From contig DPYI01000048.1 of the NCBI GenBank assembly GCA_003545435.1, positions 1 to 18,682 on the forward strand: 18,682 nt of DNA, read 5' to 3'. The translations under genes and the position numbers were made by a program. This document shows, one piece after another, positions 13,683 to 18,682 of this stretch (its first letter is position 1; each line of letters starts with the position of its first letter). The DNA comes from Patescibacteria group bacterium (GTDB lineage: Bacteria; Patescibacteriota; Microgenomatia; UBA10105; UBA927). The notes beneath the pieces were generated by a model. That model was not told the DNA's origin and ran no database searches. It saw only the letters and a list, made by a program, of their open reading frames with translations.

Positions 13683-14531
13683 CTAAAGGGCGTTTGCAAA
13701 CCGGTCGGTTTTCCCCATATACACTTCAAAGATGCCCTGCATACGCAAAATAAAACATTCCTGTTTTACTTCCGGATTTTGTGCAAATGAAATGAATTGA
13801 TCAACCTCTTCTGCCTGCGTCTCGTGGCATAACAACGCTTTCCCTTTGATCAATTGTGTACTGGTAATATCTATAACTGTTGTAATGTTTTTGTCCGGTA
13901 CCCCCTTCCACGGTTTACCAAATGACTCTTCGGAGATCTGCTTTTCTTTTAACAAAAAATTCACTGATCTTTGCGGCAAACACACATAATACAGTTTTGG
14001 CTCTTTTGAAAGAGATTGCGCATCACCGAAAGTACGCATATATTCCTCCTGCCTCCACAGTTTTCCTCTTCCTTTCGTCAGTTGTTCTTTATCCTGAAGA
14101 TTTGACAGATATGCTGCATATTTTTGGAAGGCATACGTTGCTGCATAGCATACTTTCGTGTGATCAGGATGATTTGTGATGCCTGTTGGATCATGCGTGA
14201 TAACAATGTCAGGGAGAAACGTTTTCATAGAGGCATATATGGGATCTTCAAGCGTTCCGGGAGTAAGGTCTTTTAACCCTAAATCAGGAAATTCCAAAAA
14301 ATCGACGTGTTCTATCCCTAATACCGCTGCGGCTCTTTTTACTTCCTCCTGTCTTTTTAAGCCCAATGCTTTTTCTGATATCCCGGGATAGAGAGAAGAG
14401 GCTCCTTTCTCTCCGTTGGTAGCCACGAGTAGACGTATATGCCAACCGTCTTTTGCATACCGGGCAACCGTTCCGCCAACGGAAAAACTCTCATCATCAG
14501 GATGACTAAAAATAAGAAGCATGTGTTTCAT
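13683..14531 (-). CDS. PIG-L/LmbE-family zinc N-deacetylase
   Basis: The family removes acetyl groups from N-acetylglucosaminyl or related compounds, as in MshB and BshB. With the start at 14531 the protein has 282 residues. SHPDDE (9-14) opens the zinc site and NHPDH (120-124) supplies the third ligand; TNGEKGASS (38-46) fits the family. A longer frame to 14618 would add 29 residues encoded by the family B repeat, so I reject that start; AATAAT ending 6 bases before the ATG at 14531 supports the shorter one. It lies 59 bp before rrf2 on the same strand. Its substrate, perhaps a low-molecular-weight thiol precursor or a glycan, cannot be read here. Confidence 0.9.
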   Translation of the reverse strand: MKHMLLIFSHPDDESFSVGGTVARYAKDGWHIRLLVATNGEKGASSLYPGISEKALGLKRQEEVKRAAAVLGIEHVDFLEFPDLGLKDLTPGTLEDPIYASMKTFLPDIVITHDPTGITNHPDHTKVCYAATYAFQKYAAYLSNLQDKEQLTKGRGKLWRQEEYMRTFGDAQSLSKEPKLYYVCLPQRSVNFLLKEKQISEESFGKPWKGVPDKNITTVIDITSTQLIKGKALLCHETQAEEVDQFISFAQNPEVKQECFILRMQGIFEVYMGKTDRFANAL

Positions 14532-14537
14532 ATACTG

Positions 14538-14543
14538 ATTATT
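14538..14543 (-). promoter_or_regulatory. -10-like hexamer of the PIG-L gene
   Basis: On the minus strand AATAAT is followed by CAGTAT and then ATG, the same 6-base distance seen at other starts. The rrf2 start is preceded by the same CAGTAT. Confidence 0.42.
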
Positions 14544-14616
14544 GTCATTCCGGCCACAGCGAAGTGCGAGCCGGAATCCTGCGATCGAACAAGATTCCTG
14601 CTTTCGCAGGAATGAC
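14544..14616. repeat. Palindromic repeat, family B, copy 1
   Basis: GTCATTCC and GGAATGAC form the outer inverted repeat. Two internal hairpins are CCGGC/GCCGG and ATTCCTGC/GCAGGAAT. The last 24 bases match copy 2 at 14869-14892 with one change. Confidence 0.75.
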
Positions 14617-14619
14617 ATT

Positions 14620-14820
14620 CTAGAGTAATCCTTCTAATTGTTCAATTTCGCTTTTCAAACTTGCCACCATGGCTTTCAGGACCATCACCTCCTGATGGCG
14701 CATCTCGCTCATGGCGCTTTCATGGATGACACCCCTGTATCCTTTCATTTTGCGCCCAAGTTTCGTTTCATATAAATCAAGCTTCTCATAAAGCGATTTC
14801 AGTTTCTCTTCTTTGTCCAT
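14620..14820 (-). CDS. Small coiled-coil protein, 66 residues
   Basis: The product, MDKEEKLKSLYEKLDLYETK onward, is almost entirely helical, with heptad-like Leu/Met spacing in both halves (residues 7-25 and 45-65) and a basic turn (GRKMKGYRG). It has no Cys, signal peptide or membrane helix. I recognise no family. The gene fits exactly between two family B repeats: four bases from one and seven from the other. It may be a real minigene or a unit carried with the repeats. Confidence 0.6.
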   Translation of the reverse strand: MDKEEKLKSLYEKLDLYETKLGRKMKGYRGVIHESAMSEMRHQEVMVLKAMVASLKSEIEQLEGLL

Positions 14821-14826
14821 ATCGTT

Positions 14827-14892
14827 GTCATTCCGGCCTGTTGAGCCGGAATCCAGAGAATAAAAATAGATTCCTGCCTTCGCAGGAATGAC
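14827..14892. repeat. Palindromic repeat, family B, copy 2
   Basis: Outer ends GTCATTCC and GGAATGAC are inverted. The first 26 bases occur again, exactly and inverted, at 15331-15356 inside the methyltransferase gene. It lies just upstream of that gene's promoter. Confidence 0.77.
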
Positions 14893-14903
14893 ATATTAAA
14901 AGA

Positions 14904-14912
14904 TGCTACAAT
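14904..14912 (+). promoter_or_regulatory. Extended -10 of the methyltransferase gene; leaderless start
   Basis: TGCTACAAT is an extended -10 whose TACAAT (14907-14912) ends exactly 6 bases before the ATG at 14919, so transcription would begin at the start codon. Confidence 0.6.
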
Positions 14913-14918
14913 CATATC

Positions 14919-15869
14919 ATGAATACCATCCGAATCGAATATCCGGAGCATCTTCCTGATTATGAACTTGTAGACAGCGGCAACGGGGAGAAGCTGGAAA
15001 AATTCAGCGGGTACACCATCATACGGCCGGATCCCCGGGCACTATGGCAAAAGTCGCAAAAAAATGAGGTGTGGAGTCGGGCGAATGCGAAATTTGAAAG
15101 GACCGGTTCTGAAGGCGGTTTATGGAACATTGCTGCCCCTCCTCCTCAGCCGTGGTATTTCCGTTATAAAAAGTGTGCATTTCTTCTCAAACCTACGGAT
15201 TTTAAGCATGTCGGCGTTTTTCCGGAACAGGCAGTCAACTGGGATTGGATGACAACGCAAATAAACCGTTGTCATCCCTCTCCGCCAGCTGGTGGAGAGG
15301 GATCCCAACCGACAATCAAAACCCCACGGGATTCCGGCTCAACAGGCCGGAATGACATTCACATTCTTAATCTTTTTGCCTACACAGGAACCGCAACGGT
15401 CATAGCAGCTAAACAGGGTGCATTCGTAACCCATGTGGACAGCGTCAAAAGCACAATTTCCTGGGCACATGAAAACTGCATACTCAGCAATGTTCCATCC
15501 GATCGAGTCCGGTGGATTGAGGAGGACGCGTATACATTTGTTCTTCGGGAGGGTAAACGGGAAAAAACCTATGACGGGATTATCATGGATCCTCCGCGGT
15601 TCGGACGAGGAAGCAGGGGTGAAGTGTGGAAACTGGAAGAGGATCTTCCGAAACTCCTCACGGCGTGTAAGCAAATCCTCGTTCCTCACCCATTGTTCAT
15701 ATTGATCAATGCATACACCGCGGATATCTCATCTATTGTCCTTCAACATATGATGGAGGATCTCATGAAAGACAAAAAGGGAACAATGATGTTCGGGGAA
15801 TTGGCAACAAAAGAATCTGCTTCCGGCCGTCTTCTTCCGCAGGGAATTTTCGCCCGGTGGCAGCAGTAA
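14919..15869 (+). CDS. Class I SAM-dependent methyltransferase of the rRNA (RlmI/RlmK-like) type
   Basis: It probably methylates rRNA. In 316 residues the N-terminal part (about 1-95) is a beta-rich substrate region. The Rossmann domain follows: FPEQAVNWDW (101-110), the SAM motif LNLFAYTGTAT (150-160), an acidic strand end in THVDSVK, and the catalytic-loop DPPRFGRG (about 224-231). An insertion of about 29 residues (118-146) separates FPEQAVNWDWMTTQIN from ILNLFAYTG; it is encoded by a family B palindrome, and the frame stays open through it. The target base and modified atom cannot be told from sequence. Its stop meets the stop of the convergent gene at 15870. Confidence 0.88.
   Translation: MNTIRIEYPEHLPDYELVDSGNGEKLEKFSGYTIIRPDPRALWQKSQKNEVWSRANAKFERTGSEGGLWNIAAPPPQPWYFRYKKCAFLLKPTDFKHVGVFPEQAVNWDWMTTQINRCHPSPPAGGEGSQPTIKTPRDSGSTGRNDIHILNLFAYTGTATVIAAKQGAFVTHVDSVKSTISWAHENCILSNVPSDRVRWIEEDAYTFVLREGKREKTYDGIIMDPPRFGRGSRGEVWKLEEDLPKLLTACKQILVPHPLFILINAYTADISSIVLQHMMEDLMKDKKGTMMFGELATKESASGRLLPQGIFARWQQ
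15271..15356. repeat. Family B palindromic repeat inserted in frame in a coding sequence
   Basis: The insertion begins GTCATCCC and ends GGAATGAC. It contains a near-perfect CCCTCTCC/GGAGAGGG hairpin and an ATTCCGGC/GCCGGAAT hairpin; the last 26 bases are the exact inverse of the start of copy 2. It encodes Pro-, Gly- and Ser-rich residues 118-146 in a linker of the methyltransferase, a place that tolerates length change. It resembles in principle the Rickettsia palindromic elements that insert in frame, but is not that family by sequence as far as I can tell. Confidence 0.78.
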
Positions 15870-16052
15870 TTACTTACATTCAGTTTGGGGCATTGGGGCA
15901 GACGGCTGACCATGTCTCACCCACCTTGCCTCGCCGGAGCCCCCGGCAGAGGCGGGTTGCTTCTCACAAATCCAATCATCCTCTCCGCTTATGAGCCGAA
16001 TGCTTAAAAGGACAGCGATGAGTATCAGGAAAACTGCAAAAATGTATTTCAT
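15870..16052 (-). CDS. Small membrane-anchored protein with a C-terminal W-x-C/HGxPSAP motif
   Basis: The 60-residue product has an N-terminal hydrophobic helix (3-21), then a short outward-facing tail with EDDWICEK (24-31), WVRHGQPSAPMP (44-55) and TEC (57-59). C29 and C59 could pair. I associate this WIC...WV.HG.PSAP..C tail with short CPR proteins from memory only; the function is unknown to me. Residues 33-43 (PASAGGSGEAR) coincide with a 26-bp GC hairpin and look like a repeat inserted in frame between WICEK and WVRHG. The start is supported by an extended -10 TGATATATT ending 6 bases upstream. Confidence 0.68.
   Translation of the reverse strand: MKYIFAVFLILIAVLLSIRLISGEDDWICEKQPASAGGSGEARWVRHGQPSAPMPQTECK
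15928..15953. repeat. GC-rich palindrome inside the small membrane protein gene
   Basis: GCCTC and GAGGC, then GCCGG and CCGGC, pair around AGCCC with a single bulged A. It is far more G+C-rich than the gene that holds it and encodes residues of low complexity (PASAGGSGEAR). Confidence 0.7.
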
Positions 16053-16058
16053 ACTACA

Positions 16059-16067
16059 AATATATCA
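16059..16067 (-). promoter_or_regulatory. Extended -10 of the small membrane protein gene
   Basis: On the minus strand TGATATATT is followed by TGTAGT and ATG, the 6-base spacing that implies a leaderless transcript. Confidence 0.58.
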
Positions 16068-16084
16068 CCATTCAACAATCTACT

Positions 16085-16123
16085 CTGACATGTAAAGTAT
16101 GATAGCATACTATCATATATATT
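16085..16123 (+). promoter_or_regulatory. Promoter with overlapping palindromes before the second beta-lactamase-fold gene
   Basis: TATATT (16118-16123) ends 6 bases before the ATG at 16130. Upstream, TATGATAG (16098-16105) and CTATCATA (16110-16117) are perfect inverted 8-bp arms with a 4-bp centre, exactly abutting the hexamer. AGTATG/CATACT overlaps it as a second palindrome. An alternative promoter, CTGACA (16085-16090), 17 bp, TACTAT (16108-16113), would place the palindrome over its -10. The first BlaI-like comparison that comes to mind does not match in sequence, and no regulator gene adjoins. Confidence 0.55.
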
Positions 16124-16129
16124 CGAATC

Positions 16130-17089
16130 ATGGCTCGCCAAATGAATAAAACAAAACTTTGTATTGGCTGGATTTTTGTGTTTCTCTCGCTGGCTTTCGC
16201 AGCGCTTCTCATCATCCGAACTCTCAAACTGAATCCGGAGGCCATCATCACCCCCATCTCAGAGACATTTGCTACTCTCAACATTCCCTTCATCCATCCT
16301 CTGTTTCAGAAAAGCACGTCTCTTGAAGAAATAGTCCCGAAAACACTTTCCGGAAATGAAGGCACCTATGGCATAGTAATAAAAAATCTACAAACCGAGG
16401 AGACCTACCTATCCAATGAGCATCATAAGTTTCAATCAGGAAGTTTATATAAACTGTGGGTCATGGCAACGGCTTTTGATCAGATAAAAAACGGTTTACT
16501 CAAAGAAAACACACTATTGGAACAGGAAATTCCGATTCTCAACGAAAAATTCCGTATCGCAACGGCTGATGCAGAAAGGATCGAAGGAAAGATTACTCTT
16601 TCCGTTGCTGATGCACTCAATCAGATGATAACCCTATCTGACAATTACGCAGCGCTTCTTTTATCCGAAAAGGTCAGGTTATCCAATGTGGCAAAATTTC
16701 TCAATACACATGGCTTTTCCGAATCCAAAGTCGGTACGGACGGCAGTATACCCATAACTACTCCGTCTGACATTGCAGAATTTTTTACAAAACTTTATGA
16801 AGGGACCCTCATTGATAAGGAATATGATAAAAAAATACTTGACCTTCTGAAACAGCAAAAATTAAACAATAAAATCCCTAAAAATCTCCCTGAAAATATC
16901 GCGGTTGCCCACAAAACCGGAGAATTTAACTCCTTCACGCATGATGGGGGTATTGTCTATACTCCTTATGGCGACTATATCATAGTCATTCTTTCGGAAA
17001 GCCAGGATCCTCTCAACACAGAAGAAGCAATCGCTGATCTGTCAAAAGCTGTGTACGGCCATTTCACAGGAGTAAATCCTTCGCTTTGA
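16130..17089 (+). CDS. Membrane-anchored class A beta-lactamase-fold serine hydrolase, paralogue
   Basis: It has 319 residues: membrane helix about 10-29, then the hydrolase domain with SLYK (S105, K108), SDN (170-172) and KTG (262-264), followed by FTHDGGIV, as in the protein at 2038-2982. The stretch that should hold the omega loop, FSESKVGTDGSIPITTPSDIAEF (in two parts, about 196-205 and 206-218), is too short for the Glu-x-x-x-Asn of class A beta-lactamases, so efficient deacylation is unlikely. A role in cell-wall peptide handling is more likely than antibiotic resistance, by inference. It is probably followed by its own transcript end; the next gene has a separate -10. Confidence 0.85.
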   Translation: MARQMNKTKLCIGWIFVFLSLAFAALLIIRTLKLNPEAIITPISETFATLNIPFIHPLFQKSTSLEEIVPKTLSGNEGTYGIVIKNLQTEETYLSNEHHKFQSGSLYKLWVMATAFDQIKNGLLKENTLLEQEIPILNEKFRIATADAERIEGKITLSVADALNQMITLSDNYAALLLSEKVRLSNVAKFLNTHGFSESKVGTDGSIPITTPSDIAEFFTKLYEGTLIDKEYDKKILDLLKQQKLNNKIPKNLPENIAVAHKTGEFNSFTHDGGIVYTPYGDYIIVILSESQDPLNTEEAIADLSKAVYGHFTGVNPSL

Positions 17090-17135
17090 AAAAAACGTGC
17101 GTTTGTGTAAAAAAACTGTGATAAAATTATGATAT

Positions 17136-17144
17136 TGGAATAAT
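17136..17144 (+). promoter_or_regulatory. -10-like element of the two-helix membrane protein gene
   Basis: TGGAATAAT ends exactly 6 bases before the ATG at 17151. A second extended -10 (TGATAAAAT, 17119-17127) lies further upstream and closely resembles the one at 2022-2031. Confidence 0.42.
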
Positions 17145-17150
17145 AACTGT

Positions 17151-17423
17151 ATGAAAAATGCACGAGTGTACCTTACTGCAAAAAAAATCCATAGACTTCT
17201 TGTGCTTCTCATCCTCATTGCTGGTATTATCATGATGGTTACCGGCATTATGATGTATCTGATGCAGTATTTCTTTTTCGATCCGTTCCTTATCCGCTAT
17301 ATCCATAATAAACTCAGCATCCTTTTCGCATCCATCCTGGGAATCATGATGCTCACGGGCCTGTACCTTTTCCTTTTCCCCTATCTTCCCGACAAACGAG
17401 GGGATAACACTATAAAACAGTAA
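17151..17423 (+). CDS. Two-helix membrane protein, function unknown
   Basis: The 90-residue product has two hydrophobic helices (about 14-40 and 52-78) joined by a short aromatic segment (MQYFFFDPFLIRYIHNK), and a charged C-terminus. Each helix is preceded by a His: KKIHRLLVL and RYIHNKLS. That pairing, with TG near each helix end, recalls small cytochrome b561/DUF4405-like haem proteins, but two His in 90 residues are weak evidence. The last codons overlap the end of the convergent gene at 17410 by 14 bases. Confidence 0.7.
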   Translation: MKNARVYLTAKKIHRLLVLLILIAGIIMMVTGIMMYLMQYFFFDPFLIRYIHNKLSILFASILGIMMLTGLYLFLFPYLPDKRGDNTIKQ

Positions 17424-17667
17424 AAGGAGCGAGGAGTTCTTTTTTCCCTTTTGGTAATTTTTTCAGTTCCAGCTCCCTCCTCATCGCATCTGTTCTTGAT
17501 GTATATTTTTCTTTATATACCAGTTTAAAATCAGAAAACATACGGAGATATTTGGCGGATTTCCCGGTCTTCTTCTTGTGTTCTTTCAGCCGTTTCTCTA
17601 AATTATTCGTCTGACCGACATACAGAGTATTTTTGGAGGTACGGAGGATATAAACAAAATAGTGCAT
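17410..17667 (-). CDS. Small GIY-YIG nuclease-superfamily protein, second copy
   Basis: Starting at 17667 the 85-residue protein reads MHYFVYILRTSKNTLYVGQT, the full GIY-YIG core (YVYIL-type strand, LYVGQT), then NLEKRLKEH and a Glu in MRRELELKK. The longer frame to 17763 adds 32 residues overlapping the upstream gene and unlike the family, so I reject it. Its ATG lies 4 bases after the upstream gene's stop. Compared with the copy at 98 it has no hairpin repeat at its 3' end and no FAAFVP tail, so the repeat is a property of the first copy's location and not of the family. Confidence 0.88.
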   Translation of the reverse strand: MHYFVYILRTSKNTLYVGQTNNLEKRLKEHKKKTGKSAKYLRMFSDFKLVYKEKYTSRTDAMRRELELKKLPKGKKELLAPFTVL

Positions 17668-17671
17668 GAGA

Positions 17672-18682
17672 CTAGAGACTGCATCCTTTGGACACAAGAA
17701 GTTGTTTTGTTTTCGGATCCGTATCCAGACTGATGAGAAATTTGGCAAAAACCGTATCGTCACCTATGGACGGCGTGGTTGCCCGCTGTTCCATGAAAAA
17801 TCTTCTGAAATTTTCCCGATAATCCCCTTTTGCAAGATACGCATACCAAACAGTTAATATCGCCTGACGGCACCTACTATCCTGGGGATAATCATGCGAC
17901 AGTGCAGCGGGTGCAAACGGGGAATTAAACTCAACAAGCGCTTTCACGACGTCTTTTTTGTCAGAATTTTTCTGGCTTGTCACCGTCCCCTCGCCGCAGA
18001 CAAGATCTGCTCCGTAGATGCCGAAAAAACCTGCCACTTGTTCTGTAAACCATTTTTCCATCACCCGGGTTCCGGTTTCCGACTGTCCCGCAATATTAAG
18101 AAGGTGGGAGGTTTCGTGGCTAAATACGTCATTGGTAAAACAGTCCGAAGGATAGTGCGTCAGATAGGAAAATCGTTTATTGTCGGTCTTTCGGAGAATA
18201 GGTCGGGCGTTGGAAAGCTGTGGGCCGACAGCGCGAAGCGGAATAATGCTCGTATAGTAACTCCTGGCACATCCGCTTACTTGTTCGCTCACCCCCTCTT
18301 GGTCACAAACCTTATCCGATTCATCCAGATTACTGATCCGGTAGTAAAGATACGGATATGGCTTGGTCGCTTTAATATATGACACGTCCGACAATCCATA
18401 TGCATTCAAAAATTTCGGAATGGCAATAAGATCCATGAATTTAACAGTCTCATACAGATTTTTAATGTAATTCTCTGTTCCACCGGACTTGATCGGTGCA
18501 TCAAAGACTGACCGCTCTCCGTAAAAAACAATCCTGTCATAGGATCCGTTTGCCAGTGCTTGGGTAATATCTTCAGAGCTCGTTCGGAACATGTTCAGGC
18601 ACAAGGGGTTAGTTCTTGGAAATTCCGGCATAGAATATAAAACACTGCAGTCTACCGTGCGATTGAGAGCTGTATCTGAAGG
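17672..18682 (-). CDS. HEXXH metallopeptidase-like protein, 5' end outside window
   Basis: The frame is open to the right edge: codons before the first visible Met (18631) encode SDTALNRTVDCSVLYS without a stop, so the true start lies beyond the window. Counting from that Met, HETSH (172-176) is a zinc-binding HEXXH motif and E197 in KWFTEQVAGFF, 20 residues later, suits the third ligand of a gluzincin-type site. Eight or so Cys, including DCSV, VCDQ, GCAR, DCFT, VCGE and SRCRQ, suggest a disulfide-bonded extracytoplasmic protein. I cannot name the family. It ends KGCSL and is followed at once by the GIY-YIG gene. Confidence 0.72.
   Translation of the reverse strand, partial: PSDTALNRTVDCSVLYSMPEFPRTNPLCLNMFRTSSEDITQALANGSYDRIVFYGERSVFDAPIKSGGTENYIKNLYETVKFMDLIAIPKFLNAYGLSDVSYIKATKPYPYLYYRISNLDESDKVCDQEGVSEQVSGCARSYYTSIIPLRAVGPQLSNARPILRKTDNKRFSYLTHYPSDCFTNDVFSHETSHLLNIAGQSETGTRVMEKWFTEQVAGFFGIYGADLVCGEGTVTSQKNSDKKDVVKALVEFNSPFAPAALSHDYPQDSRCRQAILTVWYAYLAKGDYRENFRRFFMEQRATTPSIGDDTVFAKFLISLDTDPKTKQLLVSKGCSL

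Noticed and set aside
14532..14618. 29-residue N-terminal extension of the PIG-L protein
   Set aside because: It is encoded by a family B repeat and has no ribosome binding site; the SHPDDE motif sits at the usual distance from the Met at 14531.
17668..17763. 32-residue N-terminal extension of the second GIY-YIG protein
   Set aside because: It overlaps the end of the upstream gene and is unlike the family, which starts a few residues before the YVYIL strand.
17894..18382. 162-codon plus-strand frame
   Set aside because: It is antisense to the HEXXH protein, whose motif and long open frame mark the real coding strand.
1..18682. Recoded TGA (code 25, as in Gracilibacteria and Absconditabacteria)
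   Set aside because: TGA serves as the stop of several clear genes (rrf2, sufD, the gene at 2038), with ATGA overlaps into the next gene.

Overview
The window is bacterial chromosomal DNA of moderate G+C using the standard code (TGA ends rrf2, sufD and the first beta-lactamase-fold gene). Very short GIY-YIG genes, a tRNA without encoded CCA, weak or absent Shine-Dalgarno sites, many small palindromic repeats and a minimal SufD suggest a Candidate Phyla Radiation (Patescibacteria) genome, perhaps Microgenomates. That placement is inference; no rRNA is present to fix it.

Positions 1-2000 are an accessory, repeat-rich end. They hold a small GIY-YIG nuclease gene, an intact tRNA-Glu(CTC), an orphan 199-codon gene on the minus strand, and a second partial copy of the same tRNA. 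Woven through them is an element I do not recognise. It carries a 12-base mimic of the tRNA-Glu 5' end, then a hairpin with variable but fully compensated 9-bp stem and a conserved 12-nt loop, then in two of three copies a second hairpin whose loop is complementary to the first, then the D-loop side of tRNA-Glu. The pair of hairpins sits exactly between tRNA positions 12 and 13. A cytidine deaminase gene that looks frameshifted near its 5' end follows.

Positions 2000-3100 hold a membrane-anchored serine hydrolase of the class A beta-lactamase fold. From 14531 down to 3103 every gene lies on the minus strand: PIG-L deacetylase; then rrf2-sufC-sufB-sufD-sufS-sufU; then a ferredoxin and the two subunits of a 2-oxoacid:ferredoxin oxidoreductase (fused gamma-alpha, and beta); then lon. 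The suf genes make Fe-S clusters, the ferredoxin and the oxidoreductase consume them, and an Rrf2 regulator with a perfect inverted repeat at its own start probably controls at least the head of this series.

Positions 14500-18682 hold a repeat-bracketed coiled-coil minigene, an rRNA-type methyltransferase with a palindromic repeat inserted in frame, a small membrane-anchored protein that also carries a palindrome in frame, a second beta-lactamase-fold protein, a two-helix membrane protein, a second GIY-YIG gene without hairpins, and a partial HEXXH protein running off the window.

Two general patterns recur. At least seven gene starts have a -10-like hexamer ending exactly 6 nt before ATG, which implies leaderless transcripts. 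Two families of dispersed palindromic repeats occupy intergenic gaps, the leader of lon, and coding sequence.
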